A stretch of DNA of 64,000 nt. Origin: Bostrychus sinensis. Lineage: Eukaryota > Chordata > Actinopteri > Gobiiformes > Eleotridae. Numbering within the stretch: position 1 is the first letter of the stretch; each line of letters starts with the position of its first letter. Made by a program: the position numbers and the translations under genes. Shown here one piece after another: positions 24,301 to 37,500 of the stretch. Where the stretch lies: contig CM036248.1 in the NCBI GenBank assembly GCA_020698575.1, forward strand, positions 10,569,729 through 10,633,728. The letters run 5' to 3'. Under the pieces are notes generated by a model, which ran no database searches, was not told where the DNA came from, and worked only from the letters and a program-made list of their open reading frames with translations.

Positions 24301-27300
24301 CAGTACTAAACTAGATCTAAACCAGGAATAAAACCGGTCTAAACTAGGACTAAATTAGGAAAATCGTAGTGTGAACCATGTCTAAATCAGGACTAAAGTA
24401 GGTCTAAATTAGGCCTAAACTAGATCTAAACCAGGACTAAACTAGGTCTAAACCAGGCCATAACCAGAACTAAATCAGGAATAAATTAGGACTACTGTGT
24501 ACCAGGACTAAACCAGGACTAAACCAGAACAAAGCACTCCTGGATAAACTTAAATTGGGGCTTGAACTGTTAAAGACTCCTAAGCACCACCAGAAGAGGC
24601 CCATGTACCACCTGTGACACCTGTCCCACAGCCTCAGAACCACTGTTTTAGTGTAATGTAGCTCAGAACACAGCAGTGCTCCACTTTAAAAGACTATTCA
24701 AGGAGAGACAGAAACAGGTCAGAAAGTAGGACGGTAAGAGAGAGAAAGAGAAACTACAGGCAGAGAAATATTAACACAGATATGAAGCAAGACATGCAAT
24801 CGCTGAGAAAGACTTGTTTAAACTTTATGCAAGAGGTTTTAGAGACTGTGAGACCTGCAGGACCAGTGTGGGATATACAGAAAGTACATACATGTCCATG
24901 AAGGTCTGTGTTGAGCAGCATCAGGGCACAGGTTAAAGTGTGGGCTCCATCTGCAACAAAAGCTTTGAAAGTAAACACCAAAAATTGTACACTGGCAATA
25001 AGATGATGTTATGTGTTTTTGTGCTCTTACAACCAAATATTGTCTGGTGGTCTGCAAAGATACATGTTAAAGGGGCTGTATTATGCAACATCGACTTTTT
25101 TTTTGGCTTTCCCCCATGTTATAATATTCTTCCCTCATCAGAAACATTCCTGGAGTTGGGCTTTGTTTCATTCATGCTGGTTTAATCATGTATTCTCTGA
25201 AGCTGAGTTTTGAGCCCTCAAAACGCTCTGTTTCACAAACCTTTGCCTTTCCCATGAAGCCAAGTCCACTCCACGAAGCACTACCAATCAACAAGCCCTC
25301 TACATCCAGTCTGCTCTCATTCATTTATCCAAAAAATGATTCCTCACAGATAGTTTTCATTTTGTAGCATCATAAAAAAAAGTTTAAGGAAGAACATTTC
25401 TATTGATTTCTGTTCAAATGTACTGCACTTTGCTGCCCTCTGCTGGTCTCTTCATCTGTTTCTTTATGACACCAGTAAAGTAATTATTGGAAATTTTTTG
25501 ATTTAGTCATATAATGTTTTTAAATGTTGTAAAAAGTCCTGCTGTTCTAAAGTTGACCAAGATTGGTTTAAAATGTGAATATGGCCCATGTCAATTTTCA
25601 AGGTGCATCAATAGTCCATAGTAAATGTTTGTAAATAAGTGTCAGCCCTGTGACTTACTGGTCATTGTCAACGGTTTCCCCATCTCAGGCCCAAAATAAT
25701 ATGTGGGCGGGACACCGACAACACAGTGCTAATATCCCACAAATGTAAAGAATCCACTAAGACTGAATAATTGCTTCTTTACTGATCCCTTGTGGTTGGA
25801 GTCAGAATTTTGGTCCTTTCACAAAAAATCAAAAGTCAGCTATTAATTTTTGAGTAATCTCACTTAAAGGCAAACAAACTAACCGACCAACCAATGCTAT
25901 AAATCAGCCATAATGAAGACATCCACTTGGGAGAATTTAAATGAAAGCGTAAGACCAAACCACTGCCAGCCCTTGTGTTTTGTCCTGTCACAGCTGACTC
26001 TGCGTTTTCTATCAGTGAAGGTCACAGTTTTTGCAGCTCATGCAGCTTAAGTATTTAATTAACCCATTTCTCCATGTAAATCAGGGTAAGGTCAAAAGGA
26101 TTATACAGTCTCTGAGGTCTGTGTTTTCTCTTCACATGAACATCCTCATTATCTGGGAGCTCTGACCTTGTGAAGTGAGCGTCTGAGGGTTACAGTGGCA
26201 GAAGCGTCTCGAGAAATGCACCAAGACCCGCTCTCGCTCCTGGGTCTCTCCCATCAGAGGGAAGGCTTTGAGGAAGTTCCTGTAACGCAAGATTGGGGAA
26301 CAAAGACTTATAATGGAGACAGATATGGTTTAATGTGTGCTGTTCTGTTATCGAATACTTACTTCATTATTATATAAGGACTAGACTGTGCCTAAACTAG
26401 GTCTAAACCAGGATTACACTAGATCCAAACTACAACTACTAATACCAGGACTAAACTAATACTAAACAAGGTCAAAACAATGACTAAGTTATGTCTAAAC
26501 CAGGTTTAAACTAGGGCAAAACAAGAATTAAGCCAGGACTAAGGTCAAAACTACACTAAACAAAGTATAAACCAGGTATAAAATAGAACTAAACCAGGAC
26601 TAAATTGGGCCTAAACCAGGTCTTACCCAGATGTAAACCAGGTCAAAACTAAGACTAAACCAGGACTGAACTATGTCTAAAAGCAGGTTTAAACTAAAAC
26701 TAAACAAGGTCTGAACCAGGACTAAATTGTGACTAAATCAGGACTGAACTAGATCTAAACCAGGACTAAACAATGTCTAAACCAGAACTAAACCTGGTCT
26801 AATTTAGGCTTAAACTAGGTCTAAACCAGGACTAAAGTAGATCTAAATCAGGACTAAACTAGGTCTAAACCTAAAAGGAGGCAGGTATGGTTTAATGTGT
26901 GCTGTTTTAAAAGAAGTCCATTTTAAACCTAACACTAATATCCAAACTAGACCGCACTACTGTGATTTGTATGGTAAAGCCTCTCTAAAACTATAACTTA
27001 GTAATAAATCAGCTGTCAGATCATGCAGACTGTAACTGTGCTGTATGTTACACCACTGCACGGTTAGCTGTTAATGTCCCAGGCTGAGTTTGATCTAAAT
27101 CCTGACACAGAGACACGTCCTGTACAAGGCTCTGCTGTTTTCACCTCGACAGCTCCATCAGAAAAACACTGTTCACACAAGCGCCGCAAACAGATACACG
27201 TGTCTGTCTGTCAGTGCTTTACCTCAGGGCCCGGTCCAGGGAGAGGCCCGTGAAGTCAAAGAAGCTCAGGTACTCGGATGCCACCAACTGGCTGAAGTCG

Positions 27301-30300
27301 TTACTGCAGACAAAAGACAGACAATGGGTCAGTATACTCAAATAACATCGGTCAAAATGTTAAAATGATTAAAACAAAACTCAGGATATAGTCAGGTAAA
27401 TTGATATGATGTTTGTCGATGTCTTTTAGCATTAGCTGAGGACAATGGCCTGAACTGTGAGAGCAAAACACTGTTTTAAAATAAAAGTTATCTCGATTAA
27501 AAATAATTTAACAGTATGCTAATAATGCTTTTTTGCCTATGTATCTTAATAAGAAAAACTGTTTCCTTGATTTACCCTTTAAACATATATCCACATTTCT
27601 GAACATTAACATATTTTTTCATATTGGTATTAAATTCCATACTTACTGTACTAAGTATAAAATTGAAATAGTAATGGTTAATAGAAATACAGACTATTTT
27701 CCTCATTATGCTGATAATTGTAGATACTATGATGTTTGTTTATGATTTCCTGTAAACACAATACAAAAGTTTTGCTGTGTTAAAGTGAACTCCACCCTTC
27801 GTCATAAACTCTCACTCATGAGGCTCTGAACACGGATGAACTGGTTGACCTCAAAGCAACAATAAACAATGTCTCTCATCTTAGATTTTACAAGGTTTTC
27901 AGAAAATAAAGGGAAGCCATTACAGATAAATGAAAACCACAATAAAAGTTGCCTTCTTCAGACATTTAGACACTTAAGCATCTAGTACTTTTATGACTTT
28001 TATTTGGCATAACCTTTTTGAAATGAGAGAGCAATCACTTCTTCTACAGTGAACCCTAAAACGTGGCGCATATGCATGACAACTTCAGCCTGCCTCGGCG
28101 TCGTGGGTTCGAGTCCGGACTGCGATAACTTGCTAAATGTCTCTCCCCCATGATTTCCTGTCACTTCCCAACTGCACTATCAAAAATATATCTTAAAAAA
28201 TACATATAATAATCATTTATTCAACATTAATAAACATTGTTTTTAATAATGTTCAATTCCTAAATAATAAGCACATGCAAATTACAGTATCTATAAACAG
28301 TTTATTATTATAGTTATCAACGCTTTATCACTGCTTAATAGTGGTGGGTAATTCTAAAGTGTAACTGATTTTTTGTTAAACATGATTTTTGAGACTTTAC
28401 TAGCGCGTTATGTGCATTTTTATTCACTTTTATGAAGCATTGTTTCCAATTAGTACTATTTAAGAAAGGTGGGATACTCATAAATCAGTGAGTAAAGTAT
28501 TTGTATAAATGGCAGTCAAGTATCAGGCTTTAATACCGCTAAATAAAAATTACTATTCTTTGTGTTTAGACAGTAATTAAAAAAGGAAAATCTAAATATT
28601 GTTTCTCTCTCTGTTGACCACAGTTTATTTCAGTCCTTTTAAAGTCCCTCACAATTTCGACCAACCACTTTCTCTCTTTACTTTTAAATCACATTGATTT
28701 ATTGTCTTAGTTTTTCCTTCCCTGCCTCTCTAAACCTGTAAACCTGCTTCTCTCTCTCTGTATTGATCCGTCTCCAGACTTTGGCAGATCTCACACTCAC
28801 TTCTTGCCCAGATGTCTGGCCACATCGCAGCGTTTGAAGCCCTCCAGGTGATACAGGCGTTTGGCCAGCCGCTTCGCCGCCTCGGTGTCCGCCCTGCAGC
28901 CGTTGGCCAGCGTGTCGGTGCTGCCCCGCTCCAGCCGGTCCAGACTGCCGCCCAGATCACAGTCCTCCGGGTCGGACAGAGTGTCAGAGAGGTTGGCATC
29001 GCTGTGGAGAGACAGACAGACAGACAGAGGCAGGCAGGAGGCAGGGTTAATGAAGGAAACACAAACACAAGAATGGTACTAGATTCAAGAGATTTAAACA
29101 AACAAAACAAGGGCTGAACAAAATATGAAATAACTTGAATATATGCAGAATATTATGCAGTTTATTGGTCATTTATAGCTGTCTCTTGATCTAACTAAAT
29201 AAAAGGGCCGCAAGGCAACAAAAGCAGATAAAATACAGCAGGTTAACTCAAAACCTATGGGGGGTGAAAGTAACAAATATTATTTGATAAAAGTGGATGT
29301 GATAAAAGTACATTTGAATTAAATACTGACCAGTGTAAAATTAGTCAAAATAATAAAAATGAGTGGGATTTAAATATGAGTCATGACATTTCATGTGATA
29401 TAATAAAAGTGTGGAAACCTAGGCCTACATTATACCCAGTCCAGAATAGCACAACATCTGCTATTTTATGGCTATTTTATTTACTTTTTGGTTACAAATC
29501 ATGGGCCAAAGTGCCCCCTTAAGCCGGGGGTCTGTCCCGTTTTCGCTCCTGATTGTTGTTTGAGAGAAAAAGACAGAATAAGCCATGTCCTGGAGGTGAT
29601 CCAAAGCAGTGAAGATATGTGTTAAGAACTTTTAACAACGCGACAGGTGTGCGCCGCTGAGGACTCGGACTTTTAAAGAGCACTCACTTCGTATCATTGT
29701 GGTGAAGAGATGAGCGCGATCTTCTTTTCCGCTTTTTCCAGCAGCCCCAAAAGTTCAAATGCAGAGATTTGTGTTTGTTTTATTACATTTCATTTTGTCT
29801 GGATTTACTTCAGAATGTTTATGGAAACAAGGGAAGGTGCTCCAGAATCGGTCAGGTAAGTCTGTGTTTATAGGCCTAAGTCCACGCTGTTTATGCAGCA
29901 TTGTTGTGTTTAGTTATATTTCAGTATGACGCATATTTTGAGCTCACTATTTTACTGTAGGCTGTTTAACGAGTGTCGGGGGTCTGACTGTGCCAGGGCG
30001 GCGTGCGTCCTGACCCATCATAGTATCCCCGTGTTCCTAAGAAAGAGAATTTACCAAAAGCAGTTTTCCAAACACATTATAAAGTGAATAAAACATCTGA
30101 AAACCTGACAGCACAGCTGTGTAAGTGGATTTAAAACTGACTTTAGGGTGCTGCTAAACAGGAGTGAAGGCTAAAATTGTAATAGCTAAAATAAAAAAAT
30201 AAAAAAATGAATAGGATAACCTACATCCAATAGTGCCTTATAAAAATAAACAAAGTCCCTGTCTTAAAAGGGACACTAATATCTTGTTTATGATTGGGTC

Positions 30301-31474
30301 TCATGTACCTAAATAACTTTTTGTGAGCTTTACTGAAATAAAGTGCGTCTGGTCTGGTGTCGGGGTTTCATTGTCCCGCCTCAGGGCTCAGCAATATTAT
30401 TTAAAAAAAATAATAAACACATAAATGATAAAATCCTTGTCCAAAGGATTAGATGGAAGTTTTTTATTTTAGGTGTTTTGATCATTTGTTGCAGTGTAGA
30501 ACATTTAAATCTGTTATTTGCTGCCTGTCCTGCCGCTAGCTTACAAGCTGTGAGCGGAAGTTGCCTCTACACCGCCTGGATCTAACAGGAAGTAACAAAA
30601 ATTCAGCGACAACGTGATTTGATAAAAACGGCTGCGACTTTATTAAGTTGATGCAATCTGATAAAAGCGGTAGTGACTTGATAAATGTGCTTGTGATTTA
30701 ATAAAAAACTAACTTACACTTTTATTAAATCACATTAAGTTTTATCACTCATATTTAAATCACACTCATTTTTATCAATTTGACTAATTTTACACTGGTC
30801 AGTATTTAATTCAAATGTACTTTTATCATATCCACTTTTATCAAATATTTATTTCTTCCACCCCCATAAAAACCTGACCATAGAGTTTTATTTTGTAACA
30901 AGATTTTTTTATTTTGAGGAGTGAGTTTTTTTAAACAACCTTTTTAAAAATTGAGACGTGGCTTTATTTTAATGGAAGAGTTTTAGAGTTTTGCTTTGAA
31001 GTAACACATTTAAAAAACGTCCTCTTTTTTCTAGTGGACAAAAACATTTTTTTTTAAATATAGACATTTCAATTTTTCATCTATTCTTTTTTTAAATTTG
31101 AAAGATGGATTTCTTTTTACGACAAGATTTAAAAAAAATCTACCTCTGCTTATATTTTTCTAGTGGACAAAAATAATGATGTTGCACCTCAGGCCCATTG
31201 TAGAAAGTGGATACACTAAGAGTTTGAAAGATAAGTCGTGTCAATCGTAGCCACACTTGTTGCAAAATATTATGGAACAGACTCTAAAATAAAGAGATAA
31301 GACTTGACTGAGGTGTTGCAATGACTTACAGGTTTGTGCCAAGACTAAAGATTGCTCTGCAGCTGTGTATATTCAACAATAAGAGGACGAGGGCTGGGGC
31401 TGTGACTGTTAGGCACTTTGTCAAAATATTCTTTTAAGTCCAATGTCAACTTGACCAAACTGAAGTAGTAACAA

Positions 31475-31505
<31 letters not shown>

Positions 31506-34500
31506 GTAACCTGTGAAAAGTTGGCTGCTCACACTTTAAGTAAATGATCATGTGAATAAAAAGAAAAGAAAAAGTATGCAGTTCTCAGACGGGATTAAAA
31601 TGTGACCATTACACAGACCATAAGAACATGACTAGGGTCCTAAATATATCATTTGACTTCAAGTTGAATTAAGTTTGATTCACTAATAAAATATTGCTCA
31701 AAAGGAGTAGGATGAAATGCAAACCTCTAAACTGCTACTCCCTATTCTCCATATAATCACCAACAACTCATTTTATATACATAATAATCACAACAACATA
31801 AGCGATTACTCATTTGTGCATGGGACTTAAAGGTCCCCTATGCTCTAAATCTAAAGTTTTTGAGCTTTTAACCAAGTTATAATGTTTCCACCTCAAAAAC
31901 ATACCTGGAGTAGTATTTTGTTTCATTCACAAAAGTTTGAGTAATTGTGTCCATTTCTCAAGTGTTGAAATGCTCAGTCTCACAGCTCTAAGTAGGCACA
32001 ACAAAACAAGGAAATGCTCCTGTGCGTTTCTAAATCTGATACACTGTCACCAAACTTGTTCTGCTAATTTTAGCTTTTAAATTGCTGTCACTACTAAAGC
32101 AGTCAGCTCATTTATACTATATTATTTATATTAGTTAGTCATCTGTTAGCATTATGTTGCTAATACCCATGCTAAACAGATATTTTATGCTTTGTCCAGT
32201 TCCCACCCTTGCTAGCAAATTACACATATACATCATTTTAAATTATAAAATGTGAAATACTAAGGCAAAGATCTCCAAAATTATTTTAAACATCCTGAAA
32301 AAAGCAAAATATGGGACCTTTCAGGACTTTCCAAGACCAGAGAAAGTTGAAATTAACCAAGCTAAATATGAGGAAATTATAAAGTTATGTCAATGTTTGT
32401 TGTAAGCACGTCTAAACTTTACTTGGGACATAAATAAAACAAGCATTGGGCACCATCTTTGTTTCTGGGTTTATCCAGAAACTTTTGTCCAATCAGGATG
32501 AGCCCTTTTCCACTCACAGCGCCTTCTAGTGTCTCTCCAAAGAGCCTTATGCTGCTATGTTTGTTTCACATTACAGCTCTAATCCCATCATATTTCATTG
32601 CTCAAGTTTATCAAAGCATTGGTGTACTGTATGAGGCCATGTCTAACGCCTACAGACTTGAGCCAGACAGCAAAGACAGAGTTAAAAAACACAATTACAT
32701 AACCATATGTTCACCTACACAAACGCAACAGTCACAGGAAGTCTAATGGCTCAGTGTGACCCACTTTCTGTGTCTGATCCTGGTTTAATGCGGAGGCTAA
32801 AAAGCAGTAATCTCACTATTAACCTTTAGCACTGTAAGAATATAAGGACTGTGATATTAAAAACAAAACCTCTACTCTTCCTCTATTTCGAGCCATTACA
32901 GTCTGGGATTCGGAGAAGTTCTCTTTTTAAAGGTTATTAGATGTGCAAGGGGAAATAATATTCAATTTTATTCACAGCTTAAAATAAAAAGTGCTTCCAT
33001 TACCTCAGGCCAGGGACACTTAACTGCATAAAGACAGACCCTTTTGAGAAATACTGTAGAAATATATGCTTCAAATTAAACCTTTTTGCATAATATGTAC
33101 AAGCTTACAGTAAGTACAGTTTAAATAAAAAAGGATGCAAAAAGTTCCTTTCAGGGGTCGCCACAGTGAATCCTCTTCTCTCACACCAACTAACTTCATC
33201 TCCTCTTTTACTACATCCATAAACCTCCTCTTTGCTCTTCCTCTAACCTCAGCATCCTTCTACCTATTTATTCACTATCCCTCCTCTGTCCACACCATCT
33301 CAGTCTGGCCTCTCTGATTTTGTCCCCAAATCATCTCACATGAGCTGTCCCTCTGAGGCACTCATTCCTAATCCCATCCATAGTAGTCATGAACAAACCT
33401 CAACATCACATTAAGCTTTTATTTATATTTTTAAACCAATCTTGGTCGCCTCTACAACAGTAGAGACCAGTAGAGTGCAGTTCTGTTACACTATTTTAAA
33501 CAGAACCACTGAAAGAACACTTCACTTCCTTAAACTTTTTGTACTACATAATGAAAAATGTCTGTGAGGAATCAGTGGAAACAGAGCTGTACACTGTTTC
33601 TTGGATAAAAGAGAAGACTGTTGTAGAGGGCTTGTTGAGTGGTCAGTGCTTCCTGGAGTGGAAGGTCTGAGGAACCGAGCGTTCTGAGGCCTCAGAAACT
33701 CAGCACCAGAGAATACAGGATTACTCAAACAGCCATGAATGAAAGAAAACACAACTCCAGGTGTGGTTTTGATGAGGGAACAATATTACAACATGGGCGA
33801 AAGTTCAAAAAATTTGATTTTGCATAATATATCCTTTTGAACTCCTGACCCTCTGTCTTTAACTCAATGCCCATGTCAACTCTAAATGATGAGCAAAATG
33901 TGTTCTGGTCAAAAAATTAAACCTCTAAAACTATTTTCTAGACAAACTATGAGTAATTCAGAATGCTTCAATATTGCAAAAATCTTGAAATACTGTAGAC
34001 CTGCCATTCCCAAAGTCATGAGAGTCGTGGCCCCCTTAAATTTCAAAAAATCCCATGCGAACCCCCAACAATAAAACTTCTCTTGTTACAAAAAACAATG
34101 GCTAAAAAATTGTTTTAGAGTAATATTTTTAAACAAGTAGTTAACTGTACTTCATTTCAAACTCAATTTCTTTAGCTTTACTTAATGTGACAACCTATGG
34201 CAGCCCCCCTGCAGTGCTTTCGCGGCCCCCCCAGTCGGGAACCACAGCTGTAGACCTTTAATTTTAGTCTTTGTAAGATTGGTGCCATAAGCTAACCAGA
34301 CCACAAAACAATTTCAATGGAGGAATAATCATTAGCCACCACTCAAACTAAAGTTATGAATATTCAAGCTGGTTTCGGGAACTGACAACCAAACAACTAC
34401 ATGTGTGTAATGTCAGAGCCTGGTTAGAAAACATTAGCAAGTGTATCTTAGTTTAGCCATTTTCAAATAATCAACTAGCAGCATATAATTTGCTAAATAT

Positions 34501-37500
34501 TACTGGTTTCTGGAGTTTTATGTTGTGCTTTTAGGTTTAAATTGACACAACTGTTTGACTAAAGCGATTTTTCTGCCCATATCCAGAGACAGCACTCCAG
34601 GCCCTGCAGGAGTATTTAAAGATAAATGAATTTCAAATGAATGACATATGAGTGTTTTACAGAGAAACAAACAACTGAAGCTTCGATACTGTCCCCGTCT
34701 GACAATGCACTCCTCTGTTTTAAACCACAACCAATATTAAAACTCACTGACACGTCATCATCTACTGACGCTCACATAACCTGCAGCTGTCTTGGCTTCA
34801 GTTCATTTTCTTTATTAGACTTTATCAGGAGCCACTTGAACAAAAAGACTGTTTGTGGAACAGCTATAGCATAGCAGTATAAGTAGTAACAAGCCTTTTT
34901 ATCTTCGTCACATGATCAACTTAAAGGCGACTTGAGGAAAAAAATGGTTGCAATAGACTTTATGCAGAACTAAATGGAGCTCATCTGTCATAATTATGTT
35001 TTCAGTAGTGGATAATCACATTAAAATAACACTGCATTTGTCTTAAGGCTCTGTGTGACTGTATAACTTTCTTTATGTCCAATTCTAGCATTGTCTATGT
35101 TAAATCTCAACAAAATCTAGGAAGCAGTTGACCAAAGAAAAGATTAGCTGACCAAAGTCATGCCCAACACAGCAGTAATCGACCGAGGGGATGTGAAGTG
35201 ACCTACCAGAATGTTACACAAGCAAGTGATGGCACAGTGATTCAAGAAAAAAACATGTTAAGCAAAGATGGTGGTAAAATATATTTTTCATCTAAACATC
35301 TGCATTGTTATGCTAAATACAATGAAAATGTAATGTTATAAAGTAATAAATTTGACCAGTTTTGTTGATGCAAAGAGTGGATGTAATTAATCAACCAAGA
35401 CCTTACTAATTAGTGGACAAAGCGACCAGAGGCTGTCAGCTCTAGTAAAGACCATTACGCCTTGTAATTGTTTCTATAGCTGCCCAGAAGCTGCCCAGGA
35501 CCATACTGAGCACTGCTGACCAAGAAATGCATTTCTGTTTCAGAGGATCTATGATGGAATTGTAAACTACTGTAACGACTTTTATTCCCATGGGAGAATT
35601 GATTGAAGTAATGAAGACTACTAATTACTTTCATTAAGATATTGAGCCTGTTCCACTGTACGCCTGAGACAAAACACTTGACAAAGCAGCTCCGTACAGC
35701 AGCCAATCAATCAGTGAAGATGTAAAGAGGACTTTAACAAGAGACTGGTATTAAGTCTATTTCTTTTTCTCAGAGTCTAATCAATCTCTTATTCTGCCTT
35801 AAAGACACAACTAATCATGTGAAATTAAAACAGAGGGTCATCTGCAGATGTAAAAATATTACAGCAGAGTTTATGAAGACAAAGTGTGCTGCTCCTGGGC
35901 CATCACTAAATGTCATTTCCTCTTTTCCTGTGTCTGCCGCAGCCTCTGTCAGCGCTATCCACGGATGATTCAAATGCTTTTGCATAATCTGATCAGCACA
36001 ATTGCATTAGCTTCACAAATTTAATACATTATGCACTGTTTACGCAGGGCTTTACTCGTCTCCATGGTGACAGCGGAAACCCAGCGTCCGGCTCTGGTTC
36101 AGGAACAAGACACTGCGACATTACTAATGCCATTACTCAAAAAAAACAAAAACAATTATAAAACATGAAATATTGTGGGTAAATCTATATTAAGAACCTC
36201 CAATAAACATGTGGCCATTATTCTTTTTTTTTTTTTCATTTATAGAGGGATGTATTTTTATGCTAAATAGTTAACAATCACTATGCTTTTCTACACTTTC
36301 CATCATGCAAATATTTCAGCTTAAAAAGATAAGCAGTACAATTATTGCTAAGGATATAACCCTAACCCTAACCAGTCCCACTACACTTCCCCTGTTTCAT
36401 GACTTTGGGCTGTTCAAAATAGAGAAATCAGAAAAATGACTGCCTAGTTTTAACATAATGCTGTAGCCCGTCATCTAACAGCAATTAGCAATCATGATGC
36501 TTGAAGCTGCTTAAAACAGTAAAAATATGTTCTGTCTAAAATTCCAAAGTACTAGAAATAGCAAATTTACTGCAGTTGTATTAACCTTACTTTAAAATGT
36601 CAAACAAAAGTAAATGTACATAAAGCTTTGGCCAATCACATCTTCACATATAAGGGGGTCTCTGCCTTTGCTGGTTCGTCTGCATGTCTTGTACACATCA
36701 CTTGAATCAACTGCAGTGGGATATTCTAAAGGGAGAGAGGCTATTTCAGCACTGTCCATGTCTGCTTACACAAAAAGCACAAAAAAACATGAGAAGACTT
36801 TTTATTAAATCACTATAAATCACTAGACTTGAAGTTCTGGACATTTATAGACATTTTGGTGTTCTTCAGAGCACCAAAATCAGTTTATAAGTTTTACATC
36901 TTTTAAATAAAATAAAAGCTGACAGGTTCTTATGTTGTTACAGGAAGAGGATTTAGAGCGTGAAGGGAAAAAGTGAGAGCAGTTTTTGGCTTCTGCAGCT
37001 TTCACGATGATATTAAGGTCATATCCCAGCCCTGTAGTCCTCAGCACCACTTGAGCAGCCCGTATACAGATCTGATTCATGTGTTGCCTGGCTGACTCTG
37101 CCCTGGCCCGTCCAGCTGACCTTCGTGTCGGGCCCCTCACTATACACTTCCCTGTTGTGCCTGATTCATTGCACTCCTTTAAAAAGATACGCTTCATATG
37201 ACCTCTGACCCCGACTCGCATTTGCCTAGAGACATCCTCGGAGGAGCCATTAGCCGATCTCACAAGACCAGCGACTGCACAGAGACTGACAGTCGGGATC
37301 ACAGAGTCAACTGGGTGGAAGTGTTTGTGGAGTGGGGTCATCCTCTGGGACAGGGCCTGGACCGGAAGACTGTGACTACTGGAGAGGGGGAGAGCAAATT
37401 AAGACCTGGTCTGGGGATGTGATTATGGGACACTTCCTGTATGGGGCTTTGTGGGGGTTAATGTCTACAACATGCAACAGCTAAGCCACAGTTTCCACAG

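Noticed and set aside
28812..29117. Plus-strand open frames of 73-101 codons
   Set aside because: They are the antisense of psd2 exon 2, kept open by its GC-rich codons.
29645..29850. Possible exon with a GGTCAGGTAAGT donor
   Set aside because: It lies inside the long-inverted-repeat element and has no protein-like frame linked to psd2 phases.
36357..36373. Telomere-like TAACCC repeats
   Set aside because: Fewer than three units, and another pair occurs near 58147. Too short to be more than chance or an old interstitial scrap.
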